From Hydrogenophaga sp. (GTDB taxonomy: Bacteria; Pseudomonadota; Gammaproteobacteria; Burkholderiales; Burkholderiaceae_C): DNA of 64,000 nucleotides. The notes beneath the pieces are model-generated. The model saw nothing but the letters and a program-made list of their open reading frames with translations. It did not search any database and was not told where the DNA came from. The stretch is taken from assembly GCA_016790705.1 (NCBI GenBank), contig JAEUOT010000043.1, forward strand, positions 1 through 64,000, in the 5' to 3' direction. Every line of letters begins with the position of its first letter. Position 1 is the first letter of the stretch. Shown here in pieces: positions 1-8,963 of the stretch. The position numbers and the translations under genes are program-made.

Positions 1-327
1 GCCACCATCGTTCCTTACGATGCCCAAGACCAGGTTTACCTGGACATCAAGTCCGGCCGTCTGGACGGCACCGTGGCCGACGTGGTCGAAGTCAATGGGG
101 GCTTCCTGTCCACCCCGGACGGCAAGGCCTACAGCTGCGCCGGTGGCCGTATCCCGGTCGAGTTCGATGCCAAGTACTTCGGCGAAGGCGCCGGCGTGGC
201 CATCCGCAAGGAAGACACGGCCCTGCGTGACGCACTGAACGCCGGCATCAAGGCCATCCGCGACAACGGCAAGTGGAAGGCACTGGCCGAGAAGCACGTC
301 CCGGGCGTGGACATCTGGGGTTCCTGA
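1..327 (+). CDS. aotJ: Basic amino acid ABC transporter, periplasmic substrate-binding protein (C-terminal part)
   Basis: Only the last 108 residues are in the window; the frame is open from base 1. The visible part matches the C-terminal lobe of lysine/arginine/ornithine or histidine binding proteins, with a segment reading DGTVADVVEV, the GEGAGVAIRKED stretch, and the family ending of the type ALNAGIKAIRDNGKW. It should bind the amino acid in the periplasm and deliver it to the permeases encoded next. The gene is 26 bp upstream of the first permease and starts an operon in the order binding protein, permease, permease, desuccinylase-like, ATPase, which is that of Pseudomonas aotJQMOP. Substrate specificity is inferred from this order only. 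Confidence 0.85.
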   Translation, partial: ATIVPYDAQDQVYLDIKSGRLDGTVADVVEVNGGFLSTPDGKAYSCAGGRIPVEFDAKYFGEGAGVAIRKEDTALRDALNAGIKAIRDNGKWKALAEKHVPGVDIWGS

Positions 328-353
328 TCGACTGAGCCAAACCGCGAGCGCCG

Positions 354-1055
354 ATGACGACCTATTTCATTCAGATCCTCCAGGGCCTGCTGGTCACTCT
401 CGGTGTCTCGCTGGGCGCGCTCGTGGTTGCCGCCGTGCTCGGCCTGGCCGGCGCGGCGGCCAAACTGTCTCCCTATCGCTGGCTCAACTGGGTCGGCGAT
501 ATCTATTCGACCGTGATCCGGGGCGTCCCGGATCTGGTGTGGATGCTGCTGCTGTACTTCGGCGGGCAGATCCTGATCAATGACATCTTCGAGGCCATGG
601 GCTATCGCAGCGGTCCGCAGATCAATCCATTCGTGGCGGGCGTGCTGACCATCGGCTTCGTGTACGGCGCGTACATGACCGAAACCTTCCGCGGCGCCAT
701 CATGAGCGTGCCCAAGGGGCAGTCGGAAGCCGGATGGGCCTTCGGCATGAGTCGCTTCTACACCTTCCGGCGCATGGTGCTGCCGCAGATGGTGCGCTTT
801 GCGCTGCCCAGCTTCACCAACAACTGGCTGGTGTTGCTCAAGGCCACCGCACTGGTCTCGGTGATCGGGCTGGCGGACATCACCAACCTCGCCAAACAGG
901 CCGGTGCCGCCGCCCGCGGACACATTCCCGGCGCGGCCATCATCTTCATGGCCTTTGCCGGCCTGCTCTATCTGCTGATTTCCTCCGTCAGCCTGCTGCT
1001 CCTGCGTAAGGCCGAAGCCCGCTATTCGGTGGGCGTGAAGCGGGGGGACTTCTGA
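354..1055 (+). CDS. aotQ: Basic amino acid ABC transporter permease, HisQ/AotQ type
   Basis: An inner-membrane permease of 233 residues, the usual length for the HisQ/ArtQ family. The N-terminus is a membrane segment (residues about 8-30) and several more follow. The cytoplasmic coupling (EAA) loop is visible as SEAGWAFGMSRFYTFRRMVLPQ at about residues 123-144, where the ATPase docks. It would pair with the next permease to form the channel of an importer for arginine, ornithine, lysine or histidine. Its last base is the first base of the next start codon, so the two permeases are translationally coupled. Confidence 0.9.
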   Translation: MTTYFIQILQGLLVTLGVSLGALVVAAVLGLAGAAAKLSPYRWLNWVGDIYSTVIRGVPDLVWMLLLYFGGQILINDIFEAMGYRSGPQINPFVAGVLTIGFVYGAYMTETFRGAIMSVPKGQSEAGWAFGMSRFYTFRRMVLPQMVRFALPSFTNNWLVLLKATALVSVIGLADITNLAKQAGAAARGHIPGAAIIFMAFAGLLYLLISSVSLLLLRKAEARYSVGVKRGDF

Positions 1056-1771
1056 TGGACAAGTTCTCCATCATCTTCCAGCCACAGAACCTCCAGCTCT
1101 ACTGGGCCGGCTTTCTGGCGACCATGCAGCTGCTGTTCATCAGCCTGCTGGCCGGTGGCCTGCTGACGCTGCCGCTGACGCTGATGCGCGTTTCGCGCAA
1201 CCGCTGGGTGTCGACGCCGGTCTGGCTGTTCACCTACGTGCTGCGCGGGACACCGCTGCTGATCCAGGTCTATTTCATCTACTACGGCATCGCCCAGCTG
1301 GAGTGGGTCCAGTCGCTCTGGGACACCCACTGGCCCTGGACGCTGTTCAAGGACCCGTTCTTCTGTGCGGTGGCGGCCTTCTCGCTCAACACCTGCGCCT
1401 ACACCGTGGAGATGCTCGCGGGTGCGATCAAGGAAACGCCGGCCGGCGAGATCGAGGCCGCCCAGGCTGCCGGCTTCGGCAAATGGAACATGATGTTCCG
1501 GCTGGTGCTGCCCAGTGCCTTGCGCCGCACCCTGCCCGGCTACTCGAATGAGGTGGTCATGATGCTTCACGCGACCTCGCTGGCCAGCGTGGTTCCTGCG
1601 CTCTACGACCTGACCAACGCCGCCTACGCGATCTACAAGACCTACTACCTGGCCTTCCAGCCCTTCATTGCGGTGGCGGTGCTGTACTTCATCCTCACCT
1701 TCATGCTGGTCTACGTCTTCCGGTTGCTCGAGCGCCGCTTCCTGGCCTACCTGCGCCCGCGGACCCACTGA
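1055..1771 (+). CDS. aotM: Basic amino acid ABC transporter permease, HisM/AotM type
   Basis: The second permease, 238 residues, hydrophobic throughout. It contains the conserved stretch CAYTVEMLAGAIKETPAGEIEA and a coupling loop ending in FRLVLPSALRR, both typical of the HisM/ArtM half of polar amino acid importers. The start codon overlaps the aotQ stop by one base. The heterodimer with AotQ would form the membrane channel. Assignment to the AotM rather than the HisM subfamily rests on the neighbouring desuccinylase-like gene. Confidence 0.9.
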   Translation: MDKFSIIFQPQNLQLYWAGFLATMQLLFISLLAGGLLTLPLTLMRVSRNRWVSTPVWLFTYVLRGTPLLIQVYFIYYGIAQLEWVQSLWDTHWPWTLFKDPFFCAVAAFSLNTCAYTVEMLAGAIKETPAGEIEAAQAAGFGKWNMMFRLVLPSALRRTLPGYSNEVVMMLHATSLASVVPALYDLTNAAYAIYKTYYLAFQPFIAVAVLYFILTFMLVYVFRLLERRFLAYLRPRTH

Positions 1772-1804
1772 ACGGTGGTCTAAGGCCGATTCCTGTCTCT
1801 CCTG

Positions 1805-2926
1805 ATGCAGCAGATCCATCACCCCCTGCTTTCACCCGCGCTGGGCACCCAGCGGCACATCACCAGCATGCATTTCGGACAGGCAGGCAGCGGCCGCAAG
1901 GCCTACATCCAGTCCAGCCTGCACGCCGACGAGCTGCCGGGCATGCTGACCGCCCACAAGCTGCGGGGCCTGCTTGAAGCGGCCGAGCGGCGCGGCGAGG
2001 TGACGGGCGAGGTTGTACTGGTGCCTGTCTGCAATCCGATCGGTCTGGACCAGAGCCTGATGCATCACCAGGTCGGCCGCTTCGAGCTGATGGGGATGGA
2101 GAACTTCAACCGCAACTACCCGGACTTCTTCAACCTCCTCAAGGAGCGCATTGCGCCCTTGCTGACCCAGGACCCGCAAGCCAACAAGCGGGTGGTCCGC
2201 AAGGCCATGCACGAGGTGCTCGGCGAGCAGACGGTGATGACCGAGCTCGAGAGCCAGCGCAAGGTGCTGATGCACCTGTCCTGTGACGCCGACCTGGTGC
2301 TGGACCTGCATTGCGATTTCGAGGCGGTGCTGCACATGTATGTGGAGGAGCCGATGCTGGACCAGATGACGCCGCTGGCCCGTCTGCTCGGTGCACGCGC
2401 CCTGCTCTGGGCCCGTGGTTCCGGACCGTCGATCTCGTTCGACGAAGCCTTGTCGGGGCCCTGGTGGCGTCTGCAGGAACACTTTGCGGGCACCGCGCCC
2501 ATTCCCCTGGCCTGTGCCAGCACCACGGTCGAGCTTCGTGGCCAGACCGATGTGTCGGATGCCCTGGCCAGCCAGGATGCCGACGCCATCATGGCGTTCC
2601 TGCGGCACGCCGGCATCCTTGCCGGCCAGGGCCCCGCCCTGCCCGAACCCTTGTGCGAAGCCACCCCGCTCTCCGGCACCGAGTCGCTGCACGCCGGTCA
2701 TCCGGGCGTGGTCGATTTCCTGGTGCAACCTGGTGACCGGGTGGCGGCGGGGCAGTTGATGGCCCGCATCGTGGACCCGTTGACACCGCGCGAAACCGAG
2801 ATCCGCAGCAGCATCGACGGTGTCGTCTACGCCCGCCACAACCTGCGCTGGGCCACCGCCGGCATGGAAATCTGCCGCGTCGCCGGCAAGCAACCGATCC
2901 GTTTTGGCAACCTGCTGAGCCCCTGA
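1805..2926 (+). CDS. aotO: Succinylglutamate desuccinylase/aspartoacylase family protein (AotO-like)
   Basis: A 373-residue zinc carboxypeptidase-like enzyme of the AstE/AspA family. Visible metal-site motifs are HADELPG (H and E ligands, about residue 41) and the DLHCD histidine near residue 163; the NRNYPDFF stretch is also typical. The C-terminal 90 residues look like a small beta domain ([23 protein letters not shown]), as in the longer members. The gene sits inside an amino acid ABC transporter operon exactly where aotO lies in Pseudomonas. Its substrate there is not established; deacylation of an N-acyl amino acid brought in by the transporter is an inference. Confidence 0.85.
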   Translation: MQQIHHPLLSPALGTQRHITSMHFGQAGSGRKAYIQSSLHADELPGMLTAHKLRGLLEAAERRGEVTGEVVLVPVCNPIGLDQSLMHHQVGRFELMGMENFNRNYPDFFNLLKERIAPLLTQDPQANKRVVRKAMHEVLGEQTVMTELESQRKVLMHLSCDADLVLDLHCDFEAVLHMYVEEPMLDQMTPLARLLGARALLWARGSGPSISFDEALSGPWWRLQEHFAGTAPIPLACASTTVELRGQTDVSDALASQDADAIMAFLRHAGILAGQGPALPEPLCEATPLSGTESLHAGHPGVVDFLVQPGDRVAAGQLMARIVDPLTPRETEIRSSIDGVVYARHNLRWATAGMEICRVAGKQPIRFGNLLSP

Positions 2927-2943
2927 ATCCACTCGAACGCAAC

Positions 2944-3711
2944 ATGACCACCAAACTCGAAGCGATCGACATCCGAAAGAGCTACGGCTCGCATGAGGTG
3001 CTCAAGGGCATTTCCCTGACCGCCCAGGCCGGCGACGTGATCAGCATCATCGGTTCGTCCGGCTCCGGGAAGTCCACCTTCCTGCGCTGCATGAACCTGC
3101 TGGAGCGCCCGCAGCAGGGCCGCATCGTTGTAGCCGGCGAGGAAATGAAGCTGGTCACCGCCAAGGACGGCATGCTCAAGGCCGCTGATGACAAACAACT
3201 GCAGCGCCTGCGCGCCAAGCTGGCGATGGTGTTCCAGCACTTCAACCTCTGGTCCCACCTGACGGTGCTGGAAAACGTGATCGAGGCGCCCATGCATGTG
3301 CTGGGCAAAGGCAAGGACGAGGCGATCGCGACCGCGCGCAAGTACCTGGACAAGGTCGGGCTGCGGGATGTCGAGGGCAAGTACCCGGCGCACATGTCCG
3401 GCGGCCAGCAGCAGCGCGTGGCGATTGCGCGGGCGCTGGCCATGGAGCCCGAGGTGATGCTGTTCGACGAGCCGACCAGCGCGCTCGATCCCGAGCTGGT
3501 GACCGAGGTGCTGCGCGTGATGCGCACACTGGCCGAGGAAGGCCGCACCATGGTGGTCGTCACCCACGAAATGGGCTTTGCGCGTGAGGTCAGCAACCAC
3601 GTGCTGTTCCTGCACCAAGGGCGCATCGAGGAACAGGGCAACCCGCGCGAGGTGTTGGTCAATCCCCAGTCCGAGCGCCTCTCGCAGTTCCTCTCGGGCA
3701 AGCTCAAATAA
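2944..3711 (+). CDS. aotP: Basic amino acid ABC transporter ATP-binding protein, HisP/AotP type
   Basis: A 255-residue ABC ATPase. Walker A is GSSGSGKST (about residues 37-45), the Q loop is MVFQHFNLW, the signature is [15 protein letters not shown], Walker B is [14 protein letters not shown], and the switch histidine is in VVTHEMGF. The HisP-type insertion between Walker A and the Q loop is present. It powers the AotQM channel. It is 17 bp downstream of aotO and closes the transporter operon; no clear hairpin terminator follows it. Confidence 0.93.
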   Translation: MTTKLEAIDIRKSYGSHEVLKGISLTAQAGDVISIIGSSGSGKSTFLRCMNLLERPQQGRIVVAGEEMKLVTAKDGMLKAADDKQLQRLRAKLAMVFQHFNLWSHLTVLENVIEAPMHVLGKGKDEAIATARKYLDKVGLRDVEGKYPAHMSGGQQQRVAIARALAMEPEVMLFDEPTSALDPELVTEVLRVMRTLAEEGRTMVVVTHEMGFAREVSNHVLFLHQGRIEEQGNPREVLVNPQSERLSQFLSGKLK

Positions 3712-3838
3712 CGGGCCGCCGGCGCGGCAAACCGGAAAACAGAGGGAATTCTTTCCCGTTGTTGGCGTTCTTGACGGGCGGTGCGATGCGGGACCATTGG
3801 TCCGTATCGGAAACATCCGCCCTGAAAGGAAGCCTCCC

Positions 3839-4738
3839 ATGAACACTGTCGACACCAGCAACTCCAGCGCCTGGTCCCAGACCCTGTCGTCCCTCAATGG
3901 CGCCTTGTCCTCGCATCTGCAGGACAAGATGCTCAAGAAGATGGACACCGACGGCAGTGGCGGCGTCGATCAGAGCGAATTCCAGGCAGCGCTCGAAAAG
4001 GTCGCGGGCAAGCTGGGTATCGAGGTCGGTGAAGGTGGCTCCGAGCTGTATGCCTCCCTCGACACGGACCAGGACGGCACGCTCAATGGCTCCGAGGTCG
4101 GTTCGCTGATGCAGAGCATGCTGGGCGCGATCGGCGGTGGCGGGACCCAGGCCTTCGTCCAGTCGCGCGGTGACGAAGCGCGGTTTGCCGAGCTCGACAG
4201 CAACAGCGACGGCATGATTTCCATGGAAGAGTTCGGCATTGTTCCGCCGGGGACGGAAGTGATCACGACCACGACGACGACGGTCGTCAGTTCGGGTGAA
4301 GAGGCGCCGGCGGAAAGCCCCGCCAGCAGCTTGTCAGGTCTTGCTGCAACCCTCTTTGCTGCGGCGCTGGCGGGTGCGTTCAAGGGCGGCGGCTCCGGTG
4401 ATGCGGAAGAGATGGCGGCCGGGGAAGAAGGTGCCGCCGAAGCAGAGGCCGTGGCGGAAGCCCAGCCCGAGGCGGCTGCCGCCGGATCAGCCACAACGCT
4501 CGCGGCCAATGACGCCGTCCGAGGTCACCGCGGTCACCATGGTCATCATCGGCGCGCCGACGGCCAGAGTGGCGACCAGGATGGCAACGGCAAGATCTCC
4601 GGCATCGAACTCGCTGCGGTCGCATCCAAGGCGAACGCGCAGCAGGCAGAGACTGCGAGCAAGCGCTACAACGACACGGCGTTGGCCGAGCTCAGCCGCC
4701 AGCAGTCACCCAAGCGGCGACTCAACGCGGCAGCCTGA
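3839..4738 (+). CDS. EF-hand calcium-binding protein
   Basis: The ATG at 3839 is chosen because GAAAGGA precedes it; the open frame runs further upstream but into the aotP end. The 299-residue product has four EF-hand loops: DTDGSGGVDQSE (about residue 36), DTDQDGTLNGSE (about 75), DSNSDGMISMEE (about 118) and DQDGNGKISGIE (about 250). Between the third and fourth is a low-complexity Thr, Ala and Glu-rich linker with a hydrophobic patch and a short His/Arg stretch (HRGHHGHHRR). No signal peptide is visible. It probably binds calcium; the cellular role is unknown. Convergent with the acylase gene. Confidence 0.75.
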   Translation: MNTVDTSNSSAWSQTLSSLNGALSSHLQDKMLKKMDTDGSGGVDQSEFQAALEKVAGKLGIEVGEGGSELYASLDTDQDGTLNGSEVGSLMQSMLGAIGGGGTQAFVQSRGDEARFAELDSNSDGMISMEEFGIVPPGTEVITTTTTTVVSSGEEAPAESPASSLSGLAATLFAAALAGAFKGGGSGDAEEMAAGEEGAAEAEAVAEAQPEAAAAGSATTLAANDAVRGHRGHHGHHRRADGQSGDQDGNGKISGIELAAVASKANAQQAETASKRYNDTALAELSRQQSPKRRLNAAA

Positions 4739-4758
4739 GTCCTCCGCCGGCGCAGGCC

Positions 4759-7242
4759 TCATGGCGACAGCGTGAGCGTGCTGCGCCACACGGGCGGCTT
4801 CATGCGCAGCGGCCGGTACCGCACGTCGACCCATTCATCGCTCATGTCGCGATAGCGCCCGGACAGGGCGTTGCCGCTTTGTCCCGTCTGGTAGATGAAC
4901 TGTGAGTTCTCGGGCTCGGCCAGGTCGTAGATCGCCCGCAGGCTGGCGGCGTGACGATTGGCGAACGGCGCATCGGCCTTGTCCAGGTGATATTGCCCCA
5001 CGTTCACCGTGAACGGATCACCACCGGTTTCCCGACGAACTTCGAACAGGGGCGCCAGCGCAGCGACGTTGCTGAACGGCCGATGCACCGAAATGGCCGG
5101 GTGGGCGGCTCCCCAGCGCCAGCGCGATACATCTGTGCCCTGCATGGCGACGATCCGGTCCAGCGCTCGGTCCAACGCCGCAGCGCTGGCCACGGCGCAA
5201 CCCGCCGCGCCACACCAGTCCTTGTCGTCGCGTTCCAGGATGCCTTCGATCGCGTTGCGGAACAGCCGCTTGCCGTACAGCTTTTCGAACCGCTCCTTGC
5301 CCAGCCGGCCGCCAACGACGCCCCGCGTGAACTCGTCCGCCCAGACCGAAAAGATCAGCGGAGCTGCGGCGTTGACGCCCATGTCGCCCTGGAAGGTCTG
5401 CAACTGGGCCCGGGCAGCCCCGGCCTGAGGGTGTTGCGAGGGGGCCTTGAGCAGGAACGGCAGCAGGCGCAGGGCGGCCTCGGCGTGCTGGTCGGCGTGG
5501 ATGCTGCGGAAACTGGCGGCATCGTGGCGGGGCGTACGTGCCAGCAAGGCCTCAATGCGCTCGTACCGGTAAGGAGCGGCCCAGTCCTGCGTGACGAAAT
5601 GCGGGTAGTCCGGCGCGTGGATGCGCTGGTTGGCCGTGGCGATCCATCCCCGGCTGCCGTCGTCCTGCGGCGTGTCGTCGTAGGGCAGCCAGCCTGTCCA
5701 GTCGTAGCGCGCATCCCAACCGGGCGCGGGCGCAATGCCGCGGATGTCGTTGTCCGGCGACCGCAGCGGGATCCGCCCCACGGCCTTGTAGGCGATGCGC
5801 CCGCTGCGGTCGGCCATCACGGCGTTCTGCATCGGAGAATGAAAGTCGCTGAATGCGTTCTTCAGCTCATCGACCGAGCGCGCGCGGTTGGACGCCAGGC
5901 TGGCCTGCACGTTGCGGTTGTCGGCCTCCAGCGCCGTCCAGCGCAGCGCCAACGCATACCTCGACGTGTCGACGAGTTCCTTGGCCCGCCCCGGAATGTC
6001 ACTGAGCACCGGTCCATGGCGCGTGCTGCGCACGGTGTGGACCACGTCGCCCTCCCCTTTGACCTTGAACGTCTCGACCCGTTCGGTGAACCCGCTCCAG
6101 GCCTCCTGGCCATTCGCCGCCGGCAACCGGTACGCGCTGGCGTTGCCCGGTTGCAGTTGCTCCAGATAGAGGTCCTGCACGTCGGGGCCTGTGTTGGTGA
6201 AACCCCAGGCCACGTCCGGCGTCCGACCCAGGACAACGAAGGGCGTGCCAGGCAGCGTGGCGCCGATGGCGTCCATGCCCTTGATCCCCGGCACATCGGG
6301 CGCCTGCAGATGCGCAAAGTACCAGATCGCTGGTGCGCTCAGTCCCAGATGCGGATCGTTGGCCAACAGCGGCTTGCCACTGGCGCTGCGGCTGCCCCCG
6401 ACGACCCAGTTGTTCGAGCCCTTGCTCTCGACGTAGCCCAGCGTGTCCACCCATTCGCGAATACCTTGAGCCATCTGCGAGGCCGGCATTGAGCTCGCGG
6501 GCGGGATGTCGGCGGAGGCGGTGGTGGTTCGATAGACACCCAGTTGCCGGTACAGCGCCGCAAGGTCGGCCTTCGATGCCGGCGGCTCCCCCGGATAGGG
6601 CGGAAAGAGCTGCCACAAGGCATTCGTGTCCAGCACTTGCAAGGCGGAGAGACGGGCCAGCTCGTTGCCCCAGTTGCCACCCAGGTCCAGGGCCATCATC
6701 AACGACCAGCCGACACTGTCCTCCAGCTCCCAGTAGCGCCCCGCAGCGGCCTCGTCCCTCGGGTCGATGCGCAGGATCTGGAATTCCGGCGACAGGGCCT
6801 GCGAGCGGCTCGCGAAGAAGGCGTTGATGCCGTCGGAATAGGCCTTGAGCGCCTGGCGGCTCTCGTCATTCAGGCCGGCCAACTGCGCCTGTGCCGCCTG
6901 GCGGATCCCCAGGGTGCGCATCAGCAAGTCGGTTTCCAGCGTCGTCTTTCCGAACACCTCCGACAGACGACCGCGCATCAGACGCCGGTTCATCTCCAGT
7001 TGCCAGCCCCGCTCCTGCGCATGCACATAACCCAGCGCCATCCAGGCGTCGCGGGGATCGGAGGCCAGGATATGCGTCACATCGGCGTCGTCCCGCTGGA
7101 CCTTGACCGCGCCACGCAGTCCGGTGAGTGTCAGCGTGCCGTCCACGACGGGCTGGCTGCGCCAGGCGTAAACGGCCAGCGCCAGCGCCAGCAACAACAC
7201 CACGGCCAACAACCCACGAACGATCCGGTTCACCCAACGCAT
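4759..7242 (-). CDS. Penicillin acylase family protein (N-terminal nucleophile amidohydrolase)
   Basis: An 827-residue precursor of the penicillin/cephalosporin/acyl-homoserine-lactone acylase family. After an N-terminal membrane segment or signal (residues about 7-25) comes the alpha part, then the self-cleavage site before the catalytic serine in SKGSNNWVVGGSRS (about residue 270), followed by PLLANDPHL, typical of the beta chain. Such enzymes mature in the periplasm by autoproteolysis and hydrolyse amide bonds of acylated small molecules. The ATG at 7242 is preferred over the upstream GTG because GGAGAAGG lies just before it. The substrate (beta-lactam, acyl-homoserine lactone or other) cannot be told. 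Confidence 0.88.
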   Translation of the reverse strand: MRWVNRIVRGLLAVVLLLALALAVYAWRSQPVVDGTLTLTGLRGAVKVQRDDADVTHILASDPRDAWMALGYVHAQERGWQLEMNRRLMRGRLSEVFGKTTLETDLLMRTLGIRQAAQAQLAGLNDESRQALKAYSDGINAFFASRSQALSPEFQILRIDPRDEAAAGRYWELEDSVGWSLMMALDLGGNWGNELARLSALQVLDTNALWQLFPPYPGEPPASKADLAALYRQLGVYRTTTASADIPPASSMPASQMAQGIREWVDTLGYVESKGSNNWVVGGSRSASGKPLLANDPHLGLSAPAIWYFAHLQAPDVPGIKGMDAIGATLPGTPFVVLGRTPDVAWGFTNTGPDVQDLYLEQLQPGNASAYRLPAANGQEAWSGFTERVETFKVKGEGDVVHTVRSTRHGPVLSDIPGRAKELVDTSRYALALRWTALEADNRNVQASLASNRARSVDELKNAFSDFHSPMQNAVMADRSGRIAYKAVGRIPLRSPDNDIRGIAPAPGWDARYDWTGWLPYDDTPQDDGSRGWIATANQRIHAPDYPHFVTQDWAAPYRYERIEALLARTPRHDAASFRSIHADQHAEAALRLLPFLLKAPSQHPQAGAARAQLQTFQGDMGVNAAAPLIFSVWADEFTRGVVGGRLGKERFEKLYGKRLFRNAIEGILERDDKDWCGAAGCAVASAAALDRALDRIVAMQGTDVSRWRWGAAHPAISVHRPFSNVAALAPLFEVRRETGGDPFTVNVGQYHLDKADAPFANRHAASLRAIYDLAEPENSQFIYQTGQSGNALSGRYRDMSDEWVDVRYRPLRMKPPVWRSTLTLSP

Positions 7243-7312
7243 GCGCCTTCTCCAGTCAATCACCCATGGTAGCGGTGCGGAACCACCCGGTACCAGAGGG
7301 AAAGCGTGAAGC

Positions 7313-8257
7313 TCAGTCGCGCAGAGGACCGTGTCCCAGCACCATCTGGCCGTCGACCAGGCGGAAGCTCACGGTAGGGGCGCTGATGTCGGAGAACGGA
7401 GCCCCCATGGAGAACTCCCCGTCGCTGTGCAGCAGACACTCCTGGCGTCGCAGCGCGATGGCGTTGTCGGCCCCGGCAAATCGGACCCAGGTCCCGTAGC
7501 TGCTCGTGTCTTCGAGCAGGTAGTTGCCCGAGCGGATGTCGATCGAGGCGTGCATCCGGGACACACGAGGATCGTTGACCACGAAATCCGCCTCCGGCAC
7601 CCGTCCGATCTTCAAGGGAAGGTCGGTGAGATTGAATGACTGGCTGGCATCCAGCCAGCCCAGTTCGATGCCGCCGAACACCGATTCGGTGGTCTTGCGC
7701 AACGCGTGCAAGTCGGCGGGCAGCGTCAGGAACTCGGAGAGCATCTCGGTCTGCCATTCGATGCGGAACACCTCCGCCGGCTCCACCCGCCCCTTGATAC
7801 GGATCGGTCCAAGACTGCGGCTGCGCACGTGGTGCCCTTTGCCAAGTCTTCGGATCACGGCATCGTTGGCAAGGATCTGTTCCGGACCGGCCAGGTCGCT
7901 GAGGCGCGATGCAACGTTTACCGCATCACCGAAACAGTCGCCATCCACCTGCACCACCTGACCACGCGCCATGCCAATCTGCATCATCAGCTTCAGACGG
8001 TTGGGCCACTGTGCGACGCGCTGCGAATGCTCCTGCTGAATGGTGCTCATGCACTCGACCGCCAGACGGTTGTTGCTGAAGGACAGCAGCACCCCGTCGC
8101 CGAGCATCTTCACCACCTTGCCGTTGTGTTCGAGCCCCATGGAGCCAATCCATTGGGTGAGCTTGGTGACGGCCTTGGCCGCCCGGTCATTGCCCAGTGT
8201 TTCAAACACCGACACGCTGCCGGTCAGGTCCACAAAGGCAATCGTCAGTTCGGCCAT
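7313..8257 (-). CDS. Class III nucleotide cyclase-like domain plus FHA domain protein
   Basis: A 314-residue two-domain protein. Residues about 1-175 are an adenylate/guanylate cyclase homology domain: it opens with LTIAFVDLTGSV (first metal aspartate), has KMLGDGVLLSF (second aspartate) and DCFGDAVNVASRLSDLAGP. Residues about 205-290 form an FHA phosphothreonine-binding domain with IGR, SRMHA and SSYGTWVRF. It is cytoplasmic and lacks membrane segments. It probably links phosphopeptide recognition to cyclic nucleotide signalling, though activity is not certain because the base-selecting residues were not checked. Expressed alone on the minus strand. Confidence 0.82.
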   Translation of the reverse strand: MAELTIAFVDLTGSVSVFETLGNDRAAKAVTKLTQWIGSMGLEHNGKVVKMLGDGVLLSFSNNRLAVECMSTIQQEHSQRVAQWPNRLKLMMQIGMARGQVVQVDGDCFGDAVNVASRLSDLAGPEQILANDAVIRRLGKGHHVRSRSLGPIRIKGRVEPAEVFRIEWQTEMLSEFLTLPADLHALRKTTESVFGGIELGWLDASQSFNLTDLPLKIGRVPEADFVVNDPRVSRMHASIDIRSGNYLLEDTSSYGTWVRFAGADNAIALRRQECLLHSDGEFSMGAPFSDISAPTVSFRLVDGQMVLGHGPLRD

Positions 8258-8614
8258 GTAGTCAGTTCAAAATTCCGGCGCGGGAAAGCGGGTCCGAATG
8301 CAAGCGTCTGTGGTGTTTATCACGAATCATCGATTTGAATCGCTGGAACAGGGGCTGATTCTGACGCCAGACATGCATCAGTCGCTGTATGCATTCCAAG
8401 GTTCTAGCCCAACGCGGTTGCGTGGGACATCCTGCAGACCAACGGATCCATCTCGTCGAGCCGTGTATATGCAATATCTTAAACAGTCTTTCTAAACGCT
8501 TGATTTGGCTGTTGTTTTATTGACTTCAATCAAGTTCACGCGCTTGCGTGCGCGGTCTTTGCGGCCGTATCCTGCCGGCCTAGAAGACACACACACGTCG
8601 TTGAGAGTTGCCCC
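8258..8614. other. Intergenic region between divergent genes
   Basis: 357 bp between the cyclase/FHA gene (minus) and the small gene at 8615 (plus). It must hold both promoters. The stretch 8460-8535 is AT-richer than its surroundings, with a TTGACT at 8520, but I could not place a convincing -10 box. No hairpin, repeat or small gene is supported. Confidence 0.5.
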
Positions 8615-8947
8615 ATGCGTTGGATCAAGCCTTCCCTTCGCCACAGCATCTCCGCCTTGCTGGGGAACGAAGTCCGCAAGCACTCGCCGGAGTCCCTTGA
8701 GCCGGTTCGGCAAGCCATGCTTGCCGCGCTCGGCGACGACGGCGCCCGTGCCAATCCCCGGTTGAAACATCGGCTCATGTACGTGCACGACGCGCATGCA
8801 CTCTGGTATGCGCGCTCCGAGATGGTCGCTGTGCTCAGCCGCCTTCACGGTGAAGCCAAGGCGGTGGACGTGGTCCGCCAGTTGACGCCCGCTTTTCACG
8901 GCCTGCTGCCCAAGAGTCTGATGGAAGCGGCTCGCGCCGGTCGCTGA
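8615..8947 (+). CDS. Conserved small protein of unknown function
   Basis: A 110-residue protein with GAGAG upstream of the ATG. It is basic at the N-terminus and largely helical in composition, with no signal peptide, membrane segment or cysteine. The stretch RLMYVHDAHALWYARSEMVAVLSRLHGE suggests a real folded protein rather than a chance frame, and codon use matches the neighbours. I do not recognise the family. It is the only plus-strand gene between two minus-strand genes and has its own leader. Confidence 0.6.
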   Translation: MRWIKPSLRHSISALLGNEVRKHSPESLEPVRQAMLAALGDDGARANPRLKHRLMYVHDAHALWYARSEMVAVLSRLHGEAKAVDVVRQLTPAFHGLLPKSLMEAARAGR

Positions 8948-8963
8948 GCCGGCGCCCGTCTGG

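Noticed and set aside
3578-3838. N-terminal extension of the EF-hand protein into aotP
   Set aside because: The extension is out of frame with aotP and Arg/Ser-rich; the ATG at 3839 has a good ribosome-binding site.
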